A DNA stretch of 35,345 nt from a virus, in IMG/VR virus record IMGVR_UViG_3300042015_000142, positions 1 to 35,345 of that record. One strand, 5' to 3'. The translations under genes and the position numbers were made by a program. The notes beneath the pieces were generated by a model. That model did no database searches. It had not been told where the DNA came from and saw only the letters and a program-made list of their open reading frames with translations. Positions within the stretch are counted from its first letter, which is position 1. Each line of letters starts with the position of its first letter. Below are positions 14,569 through 21,841 of this stretch, in pieces.

Positions 14569-16863
14569 ATGACCCTCCCCGCTGGCGTCGTCACCGCACA
14601 CCTCACGTTCGCGCCACCGACCGACGACACGGGCGACCTCGTCGAGAAGGGCCGTGTCACCCTCCTCGCCTCGACGGATCGTGTGTGGGAAGCGACCGGG
14701 GAGCTCATCCTCAAGCGGAACGTCGTCGTGAAGCTCGACGGCGCCCCGCAGGTCATCCCCTTCGCCGCGACCGACCAGCCGGGAATGGTGAACGGCGCCG
14801 GCGAGCCCATCATCGATTGGACGATCGACGCCGTCATCGACTACGGCAACGGGCGCCCCCGGCAACTCGTCACGTTCGCCCTCCCCACGGGCGGGGTCGA
14901 CGGCCTCGTCGTGGACTTCTGGCGCCTCGTCCCGGTGGAGCAGTCCGACGGCAGCACGATCGCCGTCACTACGGTCACATCCGTCGGGGGACTCGTCGGT
15001 CCTGTCGTCGCCGACCAGCTCGCCGGGAAGCTGAACCGGGTCGACCTCCGGGCCTACCTCGAGCCGTTCGAGCTGTTCCCGAACGACGGCATCGCGGACG
15101 CGGCACCCCTGTTCCGTCGCGCGGTCGACGCGATCGGCGCCGCCGCGGGCATCATGGGGCCTACCGCTATCAGCGTCCCAGCGGGCCGCTACCGGATCGA
15201 CTCTACGATCTACTGGAAGTCCGGGGTTGGCGTCATCGGGCAGGGGTACGGGAACACCGTCATCGCCCCCACAGGTCAGGTCGTGTTCGGGGCACAGTCG
15301 GGCACCACGTTCGCGCAGATCGGATGGTTCGACGACGTCGTTTTCGCCGACCTCACGATCGACTGCACCGCGCAGACCGGGCCCGCCAACCAGGTGGGGA
15401 TCAAGGGCGTCGCCCTGCGCTACCTGCGGGACTCCCGCTTCGAGAACGTGTGGATCATCAACTCGTGGGCCACGTCGTTCGGGTGCGACTACCTGCAAGA
15501 GACAAAGTTCATCAACTGTGTCGCCATCAACGCGGGCCGCGGTGTCAACGTCGGGTCGTGGTCGTTCGGGTCCGGGTTCGGCATCGGTGTCGGGGAGTTC
15601 GCGAACGAGTCCGTCGCGATCCTCGGGTGCACCTCCCTCGGGGCACAGTCGGCCGGGGTGTTCATCGAGCGCCTCCCGATCATCGACACCCCCGCGGAGG
15701 GGAACGGGTTCATCGTCGCCAACTTCACGGCCCGCGGGAACTACAACGGGGCACTCCTCGCCGGCGGGCACAACGTGCAGATCCTCGGCGGCGACTACTC
15801 CGAGAACGTGTTCTCGGGCATCGCGTTCAACGGCCCGAACGGGGGCCGCACCGGGGACAAGGGCGCCCTCATCACAGGTGTGAAGGTCCGCGGCAACGGC
15901 ACCAGTGGGGAGGCCGGGTGCGGCGGCATCGTCCTGCGGCACGCCGGGGAGGGCGGGTCGACGATCGCCGATTCCGACATCATCGGCAACACCGGGCCTG
16001 GGATCTACGCCCCCGCGACCGCGCAGCTCGGCCCGGGGTGGGCGTTCAACGACCTCCGGGTCGAGGGGAACACCGGGGGTGGCATCATCCTCGACAACAA
16101 CCTCTGTGTGGGCGTCCGCATGGCCGGCGGGGTGGTGCGCAGCAACGGCGACGGCGACGGCATCCGACTCTCCGGGGACCTCGTCGAGCCAGTCATCCGC
16201 AACATGGTCGTGCAGGGTCACACCGGGTGGGGCATCAACCTGCCTGGGCCGACCCTGACGTGTGCTCGCCCGTGGATCGAGGGGAACGTCGTCTCGGAGA
16301 ACCGGGCCGGGGGGTTGCAGAACCTCAAGGACACCCCCGACACGTCGCGCATCCTGTCGAACTGGTCGGGCCCGGCCCTGTCGACGGCGAATCAGACGGA
16401 GCACCCGACGAACGCCGGCAGCGTCGCTCATGTTGTCGTCGAGTCGGGGTTCACCGTCGCTTCGGTGGCGGGTGCGTGCCCGTCCGGGTCGGGCACGTTC
16501 ATCCGGGGCACCGCGACGGCGAACGGGTCGATCACCCTTCGACCGGATAAGAAGTCCGACGCCGCGCTCTCGACTAAGACGGTGACGTATTCGTGTTGGC
16601 TGAGGGTGTCGAATCCTCTCGCCGTCATCCGCGTCGGTGGCACCGCGTACTACGGGGCAGGCACGGATCAGCGGACGTGGATGAACGGTGGCGTCCGGCC
16701 AACGCTCGACTGGCAGCGGGTGAGTATCACGATCCCGATGCCGACGACGGGCAAGCGGGCGAACCTCGTGATCGCCCTGGACTCCGCGACCATCGGCGAC
16801 ACGCTCGATGTGGACGCCATTGCGCTCACGGAGGGTACGTGCCTGTGGCCGTGGACGGCCTGA
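14569..16863 (+). CDS. Tailspike or receptor-binding protein with pectate-lyase-like beta-helix
   Basis: The 764-residue protein has an N-terminal beta domain (about 1-150), likely for virion attachment. Next comes the usual entry of a right-handed beta-helix: FPNDGIADAAPLFRRAVDAI, then ISVPAGRYRIDSTIYW and VGVIGQGYGNTVI near residues 200-235. The helix runs to about residue 570 with repeated Gly/Asn turns. The C-terminal 150 residues form a jelly-roll-like module (RVGGTAYYG, DWQRVSITIP, LDVDAIALTEG) resembling carbohydrate-binding domains. It probably binds or degrades a host surface polysaccharide. Its place between portal and capsid protease is unusual, since spikes normally follow the tail genes. 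Confidence 0.8.
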   Translation: MTLPAGVVTAHLTFAPPTDDTGDLVEKGRVTLLASTDRVWEATGELILKRNVVVKLDGAPQVIPFAATDQPGMVNGAGEPIIDWTIDAVIDYGNGRPRQLVTFALPTGGVDGLVVDFWRLVPVEQSDGSTIAVTTVTSVGGLVGPVVADQLAGKLNRVDLRAYLEPFELFPNDGIADAAPLFRRAVDAIGAAAGIMGPTAISVPAGRYRIDSTIYWKSGVGVIGQGYGNTVIAPTGQVVFGAQSGTTFAQIGWFDDVVFADLTIDCTAQTGPANQVGIKGVALRYLRDSRFENVWIINSWATSFGCDYLQETKFINCVAINAGRGVNVGSWSFGSGFGIGVGEFANESVAILGCTSLGAQSAGVFIERLPIIDTPAEGNGFIVANFTARGNYNGALLAGGHNVQILGGDYSENVFSGIAFNGPNGGRTGDKGALITGVKVRGNGTSGEAGCGGIVLRHAGEGGSTIADSDIIGNTGPGIYAPATAQLGPGWAFNDLRVEGNTGGGIILDNNLCVGVRMAGGVVRSNGDGDGIRLSGDLVEPVIRNMVVQGHTGWGINLPGPTLTCARPWIEGNVVSENRAGGLQNLKDTPDTSRILSNWSGPALSTANQTEHPTNAGSVAHVVVESGFTVASVAGACPSGSGTFIRGTATANGSITLRPDKKSDAALSTKTVTYSCWLRVSNPLAVIRVGGTAYYGAGTDQRTWMNGGVRPTLDWQRVSITIPMPTTGKRANLVIALDSATIGDTLDVDAIALTEGTCLWPWTA

Positions 16864-16880
16864 CGTTCCGACACGCGGCC

Positions 16881-16916
16881 TCCGCCCGCGCCCGCATCCT
16901 CGCGGGGGCGGGCGGA
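16881..16916 (+). terminator. 15-bp hairpin after the tailspike gene
   Basis: TCCGCCCGCGCCCGC (16881-16895) and GCGGGGGCGGGCGGA (16902-16916) pair with one mismatch and a 6-nt loop. It ends 7 nt before the protease -10 box. Confidence 0.7.
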
Positions 16917-16923
16917 GTGCGTC

Positions 16924-16929
16924 TAGTCT
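16924..16929 (+). promoter_or_regulatory. Leaderless promoter -10 box (TAGTCT) of the protease gene
   Basis: TAGTCT lies exactly 6 nt before the GTG at 16936 and is identical to the portal and tape-measure boxes. The -35 region is inside the preceding hairpin, with no obvious TTGAC. Confidence 0.65.
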
Positions 16930-16935
16930 GAGGCC

Positions 16936-18192
16936 GTGAGCACCGACACCGCACTCGCGCCGTGGGCGCCGACGCAGCACGACCGCGACGCGTTCGGCCG
17001 CGTGACCGCCGCCGCCCGCAGCATCGACGCCGCAGACGAAACGGGTGCCGTCACCCTCCGTGGCGTGTCGGAGGCGAACCTCGCCGCCGGGTCCGACATC
17101 CTCACCGGGATCTCCCTCGTCAAGATCGGCACCTTCAACGGGTACTTTGAGGTCAACCGCGAGAACCTCGACGCGTGGGTGTCCCGGTTCGGCGAGCTGT
17201 ACCCCGACACCTTCGAGCCGCCCCTCCGCCTCAACCACTCGTGGGACATCGAGTCCGTCATCGGGTGGTTCACGAACCTCCGCGTCGAACTGCGCCCCGA
17301 CCTCGCGGCTGGCGGGAAGGACGTCCCGATGCTCGTGGGTGACGTCCGTCTCTGCGGCACCGCGGCGGAGAACGCGCAGATCCGGGCGTGGATCAAGTCG
17401 GGGAAGCTGTCGAAGGTGTCGTCGGAGTTCTGGCCGTACCACACGAACGCCGGGGTCGAGTACCCGTCGGTGTTCGCGGGCGCCGCCTTCGTCGACATCC
17501 CGGCAGCGGAGGGCCTCGGCCCGATCGCGCTTCGCCGTGCCACACTGGACCGCAGCAGCACCGACACCCCGGAGGGGACCACCGTGAGCGACACGACCGC
17601 AGCACCCGCACCTGTCGAGGGCGACGCCCCTGTCGTCGAGGAGACGGCGCCGGCGCCGGTCGTCGAGCAGGAGCCCACCGCCGACCCGGCGCCCGTCATC
17701 GGCGACGAGCCGGAGCCGGAGCCCGCCGCGGACCCCGAGCCCGAGCCGGACCCCGTCGACGAGGTGCCGGCCGACCTCGCCGCCGCCCTGTCGTCCCTCG
17801 GCGTCAACCTCGACGCCCGGCAGGGTGCCGCGCTCGCCGCGGAGCTCGACCGCCGGGTCGCCCTGCGGGTCGAGGCCGACACCCGCATCGCGAAGTTCCG
17901 CAGCAAGGGCGTCATGCCCCTCAAGGTCGCCGACAAGCTCGAGGCCCTCCTGCGCCACGACGACGCGGACGTCCGCGACACCCTCGCGGAACTCCTCGAG
18001 ATCGCGCAGCCGCCCGTCACCCTCCGCTCCCCCGCGGGCGTGCACGGCGTCGAGCCGTCGAACGAGGACGGCACCCCGACCCCCTCGGAGCTCCGCGCGA
18101 TGGACTTCGAGGAGTACACGGAGGCGTGGGCCGCGCTCACCTCCGAGCAGCGCAAGTCCCCGGAGTACAAGGCCGTGTACCGCGAGTCCTGA
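16936..18192 (+). CDS. Capsid maturation protease with C-terminal scaffold (Mu I-like)
   Basis: Residues about 40-210 match the Mu gpI-like prohead protease pattern: PPLRLNHSWDIESVIGWFTNL with His101, a MLVGDVRL strand, then SGKLSKVSSEFWP with Ser162/Ser163 as the likely nucleophile. From about residue 215 the protein becomes an acidic Pro/Glu linker (EPEPEPAADPEPEP), followed by helical segments typical of scaffolds (about 275-418). The enzyme should cut the scaffold during head maturation. A second start at 17584 would produce the scaffold part alone. It is followed directly by the major capsid gene, as expected. Confidence 0.82.
   Translation: MSTDTALAPWAPTQHDRDAFGRVTAAARSIDAADETGAVTLRGVSEANLAAGSDILTGISLVKIGTFNGYFEVNRENLDAWVSRFGELYPDTFEPPLRLNHSWDIESVIGWFTNLRVELRPDLAAGGKDVPMLVGDVRLCGTAAENAQIRAWIKSGKLSKVSSEFWPYHTNAGVEYPSVFAGAAFVDIPAAEGLGPIALRRATLDRSSTDTPEGTTVSDTTAAPAPVEGDAPVVEETAPAPVVEQEPTADPAPVIGDEPEPEPAADPEPEPDPVDEVPADLAAALSSLGVNLDARQGAALAAELDRRVALRVEADTRIAKFRSKGVMPLKVADKLEALLRHDDADVRDTLAELLEIAQPPVTLRSPAGVHGVEPSNEDGTPTPSELRAMDFEEYTEAWAALTSEQRKSPEYKAVYRES
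17584..18192 (+). CDS. Probable nested scaffold protein (internal in-frame start)
   Basis: GGAGG (17571-17575) lies 8 nt before an in-frame GTG (17584, codon 217 of the protease gene), exactly where the protease domain ends. Initiation here gives a 202-residue acidic, helical protein with no protease domain. Lambda Nu3 within gene C, and Mu Z within I, use the same in-frame arrangement. The second product is inferred from the ribosome-binding site and domain border. Confidence 0.55.
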   Translation: MSDTTAAPAPVEGDAPVVEETAPAPVVEQEPTADPAPVIGDEPEPEPAADPEPEPDPVDEVPADLAAALSSLGVNLDARQGAALAAELDRRVALRVEADTRIAKFRSKGVMPLKVADKLEALLRHDDADVRDTLAELLEIAQPPVTLRSPAGVHGVEPSNEDGTPTPSELRAMDFEEYTEAWAALTSEQRKSPEYKAVYRES

Positions 18193-18251
18193 CCCCGGGT
18201 AGGTCCCCCCACCCCCGTGCACCACCTGACCTGAAAGGTAGGGCCGTCACC

Positions 18252-19091
18252 ATGGCGACCACCGCAACGACCGACGTGACCGCGTGGATCCCGGCGCTCA
18301 TCAGCTCCGCCGTCTACGACACGACCCTCGCCCCGCTCAACCCCCTGTCGGTGTGGGCGGAGAACTACGGCGAGCTCGAGGGGCGCCCCGGCAGCTCCGC
18401 GACCATCCCGACCCTCTCCCCGACGACCCCTGCCGACAACCTCGCGGAGACGGTCGCGGCCGTCGACGACAAGATCGCCGGCGCCGGCGTCACGGTCACC
18501 ATCAAGGAAGCCGTGAAGTCGATCGCGTACACGGACCGCGTCAAGGTGCAGTCGGGCCCGAACGTGAACCAGATCGCCGGGCAGCGCGTCGGGCAGGCCA
18601 TCAACGACCGCATTGAGCTCGACCTCGGCGCCGCCGCGGTCGCCGGCCGGACGATCGCTTCCGACACGGCGGCGGCGTCCCTCACGCCGACCGTGTTCCG
18701 TACGATGCGCTCGAAGATCGCCCCGGCGCTGCGCCGCCGTGGCGTCACCCTGTTCGCGCCGGCCGCGGCCCTCGACGGCCTGTACTCCGACGCGACCTTC
18801 CAGTCGGCTGCGACGTGGGGCAGCACGGAGGGCCTCCGCGAGGGCACGGTCGCCCGCTACCAGGGCATCGACATCGCGGAGATCGACGACGCCACGCTCC
18901 CCGTCATCACCGCGACGAAGGTCACGGTCATGATGATGACGAAGGGCGCCCTCATCCGGGCCGTGCAGCGTGGCCCGCAGGTCGAGACGGAGCGGGACGC
19001 CCGCGCCCGCATCACCCGCATCGTCGGCACCGTGTTCCACGGTGAGGGTGTCGTCGACGCCCGCGGCATGGTCGCCGGGATCATCGGCTGA
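18252..19091 (+). CDS. Major capsid protein
   Basis: The 279-residue protein follows the protease-scaffold gene and has the features of an HK97-fold capsid protein of the N4-gp56-like type. The N-terminal arm has VWAENYGELEG, then PGSSATIPTLSP, the segment TVTIKEAVKSIAYTDRVKVQ, a helix with QRVGQAINDRIELDLG, and a C-terminal beta region ending HGEGVVDARGMVAGIIG. The ATG at 18252 has AAAGG (18234-18238) upstream; the frame is open further upstream but only as a shadow of the scaffold gene. No cleavable delta domain is present, which fits a separate scaffold. Confidence 0.85.
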   Translation: MATTATTDVTAWIPALISSAVYDTTLAPLNPLSVWAENYGELEGRPGSSATIPTLSPTTPADNLAETVAAVDDKIAGAGVTVTIKEAVKSIAYTDRVKVQSGPNVNQIAGQRVGQAINDRIELDLGAAAVAGRTIASDTAAASLTPTVFRTMRSKIAPALRRRGVTLFAPAAALDGLYSDATFQSAATWGSTEGLREGTVARYQGIDIAEIDDATLPVITATKVTVMMMTKGALIRAVQRGPQVETERDARARITRIVGTVFHGEGVVDARGMVAGIIG

Positions 19092-19120
19092 CCTCCGAGC
19101 ATCACCGGGCGCCCCGGAGT

Positions 19121-19126
19121 AGCGTG
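19121..19126 (+). promoter_or_regulatory. Putative -10 box (TAGCGT) downstream of the capsid gene
   Basis: TAGCGT lies between two arms of an 8-bp inverted repeat (CGCCCCGG 19111-19118 and CCGGGGCG 19145-19152). The leader of about 70 nt ends with AGGAG (19188-19192) before the ATG at 19201. The hairpin could be a terminator or an RNA structure. Confidence 0.4.
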
Positions 19127-19200
19127 GTCCTCGACCGCACTACCCGGGGCGTCCCGCTACCCGGACCGACCAGACCCCGCACAGACCAGGAGAGCAGACC

Positions 19201-19821
19201 ATGACGTACACCGTGACCAACCCCGGTGAAAACGCCGTCATCATGCAGGCGTTCGAGGGGCAGGACTACTACATCGAGCCGGGAGGCTCGCTCGAGGTCG
19301 AGTCCGAGCGTGCCGCGCTCACCCTCGTCGACTACGGCGCCCGCCTGTCCTCGCAGGAGCGGGCCGCAGCGATCGACACGGAGGGGAACCGCACCCCGGA
19401 GGAGCGGGAGGCGATCGTCCGGGCCCGTGAGGGACGCGAGAAGGGCGTCACCACGTCGGAGGACCTGTCGGGCCGCAGCCTGACGGACAAGGTCGACCCG
19501 CTCTCCCTCAAGGGCAAGGCGCTCGACGAGGCCCTCACGAACGCGGGCCTCGCGAAGTCGGGCAGCGTCGACGAGAAGCGGGCCCGTCTGTTCGAGCACC
19601 TCAACCCCGTCGAGCCGGTCGTCGTCGACGACGAGCACGGTGGGCCCGTCGAGAAGCCGGTCGACCCGGACGGCGTCGCGGAGGACGGCGAGCCCGCCAC
19701 CCCCGGCGGCACCATCGTCGAGGGTGTCACCGCCGCCGGCAACGTCGCCCCGTTCGACGACCAGAACGCCCCGGTCGTCGTCGAGGACGCCGCGGAGGGC
19801 ACCGAGGTCGACAACCGCTAG
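19201..19821 (+). CDS. Head-associated protein with SAP-like motif
   Basis: The 206-residue product has a beta-rich start (NAVIMQAFEGQDYYIEPGGS) and a helical middle. A SAP-like helix-extended-helix motif (residues about 103-133, LKGKALDEALTNAGL then SGSVDEKRARLFEH) comes next, followed by a long acidic Val/Glu/Asp tail. SAP motifs bind DNA or mediate protein contacts. Position right after the capsid gene suggests a capsid accessory, decoration or completion protein. A paralogue with the same domain order lies at 21464. AGGAG 8 nt upstream supports the ATG. Confidence 0.65.
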   Translation: MTYTVTNPGENAVIMQAFEGQDYYIEPGGSLEVESERAALTLVDYGARLSSQERAAAIDTEGNRTPEEREAIVRAREGREKGVTTSEDLSGRSLTDKVDPLSLKGKALDEALTNAGLAKSGSVDEKRARLFEHLNPVEPVVVDDEHGGPVEKPVDPDGVAEDGEPATPGGTIVEGVTAAGNVAPFDDQNAPVVVEDAAEGTEVDNR

Positions 19822-19833
19822 GCCGCACGGCGC

Positions 19834-19865
19834 GACGGCCCTCACCTCTCACGGTGGGGGCCGTC
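19834..19865 (+). terminator. 13-bp hairpin after the SAP protein gene
   Basis: GACGGCCCTCACC (19834-19846) and GGTGGGGGCCGTC (19853-19865) pair along 13 bp, one of them a G-U pair in RNA, with a 6-nt loop. Confidence 0.65.
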
Positions 19866-19872
19866 GTCGTGG

Positions 19873-19878
19873 GAGCAT
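19873..19878 (+). promoter_or_regulatory. Possible leaderless -10 box (GAGCAT)
   Basis: GAGCAT lies exactly 6 nt before the ATG at 19885. It keeps the A at position 2 and T at position 6 of TANNNT but not the first T. Position and the preceding hairpin match the stronger sites. Confidence 0.35.
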
Positions 19879-19884
19879 GAGCCC

Positions 19885-20385
19885 ATGACGACCACGACCG
19901 CACCGACGGAGCCGTTCGCATCCGACGAGGACGTCCGGCTCGTCCTGGGCCCGATGGGCAGTACCACGCCCTCGGACATCCTCACCGAGGCAGGCATCGA
20001 CGTCGAGGAGCAGATCCCGCGGGCGCACGCGGAGACGCTCGACAAGCTGACCGAGGTGTACGGGCCCGTCCTGCCCACCATCGCAGGTGACGCCCTGGAG
20101 GCGGCACGGTGGGCGGAGGCGTCCCTGTGCGCCGCGAACATCCTCGACATCCTGCGGGCGTCCCTGGACACGGATTCGGAGATCCCGGAGCGGCTCCGAC
20201 GCACCGCGTGGGACACCCTCGGTCGCTACCTGCCGGGCCTGCGCCCTGGCGACCCGGAGGACCCCGGGGCGGGTGCGATCCTGACGCGGCCCGTGCACTC
20301 CAGCTCGACGCCGGTGTCGAACTTCCCGAACCCGTACGGGGACGACGAGCCCGTCGACATCACGGGCGGGTGGTCGTCCCTGTGA
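19885..20385 (+). CDS. Head-tail connector protein
   Basis: The 166-residue protein is mostly helical, with EPFASDEDVRLVLGP at the start and helices around ALEAARWAEASLCAANILDIL and RLRRTAWDTLGRYLPGL. This pattern, and the position after capsid genes and before the morphogenesis and tail-terminator genes, fits the gp6-like head-tail adaptor family. No Shine-Dalgarno site is evident, consistent with leaderless expression. The stop overlaps the next GTG. Confidence 0.6.
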   Translation: MTTTTAPTEPFASDEDVRLVLGPMGSTTPSDILTEAGIDVEEQIPRAHAETLDKLTEVYGPVLPTIAGDALEAARWAEASLCAANILDILRASLDTDSEIPERLRRTAWDTLGRYLPGLRPGDPEDPGAGAILTRPVHSSSTPVSNFPNPYGDDEPVDITGGWSSL

Positions 20386-20993
20386 CTAGCGGGTCGACAC
20401 CGAAGCAGCGCGGGAAGGCCGTCACGAAGGCCGTCCGGAAGTTCAACGCGACGCAGGCGCCCGGCGGGGGGTTCGTGCGGGTGTCGTTCAACGACGACGA
20501 CGGTGCGGACACCCGCGGCATGGATCGTGTGTTCGTGGGCCTCGACGTGACCCTCGCTGGCATGGCGTCCGTCCTGTCCGACGCGTCGGTCCTGTCCGCG
20601 ATCCGGAAGGCGTTCGCGCAGAACTTCACCGACGAGGGTGCCCGCAAGCCGTGGGCGCAGCTCGCCCCGTCGACGGTGCAGGAGCGCATCCGGAAGGGGT
20701 ACGGGGGGCGTCACCCCATCCTCAAGCGCACCGGCGCCCTCGAGCGGCACGTCGTGACGGCGCCGGCGAAGGTGACGACGACGGCGCGGGGGGCGACCCT
20801 CAAGATCGCACCATCCCCCTCCGTGGGTGGTGTCCGTAAGTACGCGTTCCTGGCGAAGGGTGGCACCACCCCGACGGGTGGGAAGGTCCCCGGCCGTCCC
20901 ATGGTCGTGATCACGCCGGGGTCCGCGACGAAGGTGTCGTCGGCGATCTCGCGTGCCCTGCGGGCCCGTGCCGCAGCGAACGGGATACGGTGA
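20382..20993 (+). CDS. Virion morphogenesis / tail completion protein
   Basis: The centre and C-terminus match the Mu gpG / P2 gpS virion-morphogenesis pattern: EGARKPWAQLAPSTVQERIR, HPILKRTGALERHVV, then a KYAFLAKGGTT segment and VPGRPMVVI near the end. These proteins join the head-neck region to the tail. The GTG start overlaps the previous stop and gives 203 residues; reading further upstream would only add shadow sequence. Its final codons contain the -10 box of the next gene. Confidence 0.7.
   Translation: MTSGSTPKQRGKAVTKAVRKFNATQAPGGGFVRVSFNDDDGADTRGMDRVFVGLDVTLAGMASVLSDASVLSAIRKAFAQNFTDEGARKPWAQLAPSTVQERIRKGYGGRHPILKRTGALERHVVTAPAKVTTTARGATLKIAPSPSVGGVRKYAFLAKGGTTPTGGKVPGRPMVVITPGSATKVSSAISRALRARAAANGIR
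20986..20991 (+). promoter_or_regulatory. Leaderless promoter -10 box (TACGGT) inside the end of the preceding gene
   Basis: TACGGT overlaps the last codons and TGA of the morphogenesis gene and lies 6 nt before the ATG at 20998. Confidence 0.55.
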
Positions 20994-20997
20994 CGGC

Positions 20998-21462
20998 ATG
21001 ATCGGTGGAGTGCTCGACGCGATCCGGACGCATGTCCTGGCGCCGCAGACGGCCGCGCCCACACCCGCGGAGGAGCGGGTCTACCCGGACCCGCAGCGGG
21101 CGCCCCTCAAGGTGCAGCGGGCAACCGGGCAGGTCGTCGGCCTCACGTCGACCCCGATGAACCCACAGATCGGGTCCGGGTTCGGTGGGGTTGCCGGCGG
21201 GACGATGACCCTGCGGCACATCGCCGCGCTCGTCCTGACCGTGCAGGGCGCGAACCGCAGCAACCCGGAGGCCCTGCGGGACACGATCACGACGTCCCTC
21301 GTGCGCCGCGCCCTTGAGGTGGATTGGGTGAACGTGTACGTCGCGGCCGACCAGACCATCGACAAGGTCGGCGTCACGATCGAGTACGCCGACCTCGAGG
21401 AGGGCAACCTCGCGGCGTACGCGACCGTGGTGTTCACCATCGACACGGAGTGGACGGTCTAG
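20998..21462 (+). CDS. Tail terminator protein
   Basis: The 154-residue alpha/beta protein lies in the standard tail-terminator position, after the morphogenesis gene and before the major tail gene. It has an N-terminal helix (IGGVLDAIRTHVLAP) and several beta strands (IAALVLTVQG, VGVTIEYADLEEG, YATVVFTIDTEWTV), a fold typical of gpU/gp17-like terminators that cap the tail tube. Assignment is by position and predicted fold, not by a signature motif. Confidence 0.6.
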   Translation: MIGGVLDAIRTHVLAPQTAAPTPAEERVYPDPQRAPLKVQRATGQVVGLTSTPMNPQIGSGFGGVAGGTMTLRHIAALVLTVQGANRSNPEALRDTITTSLVRRALEVDWVNVYVAADQTIDKVGVTIEYADLEEGNLAAYATVVFTIDTEWTV

Positions 21463-21465
21463 CAT
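21460..21465 (+). promoter_or_regulatory. Possible -10 box (TAGCAT) formed by a stop codon
   Basis: The TAG stop of the tail terminator gene is the first half of TAGCAT, 7 nt before the ATG at 21473. It overlaps the alternative ATG at 21464. Confidence 0.4.
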
Positions 21466-21841
21466 GGCGACCATGAGCGAACGTGCGACCCTCCGGTACC
21501 TGGGCCCGGGCCCTGTGCAGCTCCCCGACTCCGCGGAGCCGAACCTCTTCACCGTCGAGTCGGGCGGGGAGGTCGAGCTCAACGCCGACGCCGCCGCGTG
21601 GCTCGTCACGAACGACGGCGAACGCTGGACGACGGTCGGCACCGTGCCGGACGGTGTCCTCAAGGGCCGCGAGCTCGACGAGGCGCTCGAGGCCGCGGGC
21701 CTGCCCACCACGGGCAAGGTCGCGGAGAAGCGGGCCCGCCTCGCGGAGCACGAAGCCGCGCAGCTCGCGGAGAAGCAGGACCCCCCGGCCGACCCGCCGA
21801 CCGGCGACGGTGACGACGACGACCAGGAGAAGGACGCATGA
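21464..21841 (+). CDS. SAP-motif protein before the major tail gene
   Basis: The 125-residue protein has a beta-rich start (RYLGPGPVQLPDS...LFTVESGGEVEL), a SAP-like motif (about residues 66-96, LKGRELDEALEAAGL then KVAEKRARLAEH) and a very acidic tail. Its SAP segment matches the protein at 19201 in 21 of 31 positions, and both follow the same domain order. Initiation may be at 21464 or, if leaderless from TAGCAT, at 21473, which removes three residues. The stop overlaps the next ATG. It probably assists tail or neck assembly. Confidence 0.65.
   Translation: MATMSERATLRYLGPGPVQLPDSAEPNLFTVESGGEVELNADAAAWLVTNDGERWTTVGTVPDGVLKGRELDEALEAAGLPTTGKVAEKRARLAEHEAAQLAEKQDPPADPPTGDGDDDDQEKDA

Noticed and set aside
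13570-18225. 1551-codon open frame on the minus strand
   Set aside because: It runs antisense to the portal end, the surface protein, the spike and the protease, all of which have clear domains. Long antisense frames arise from the strong GC third-position bias, and its translation is low-complexity Arg/Gly/Asp/Val.
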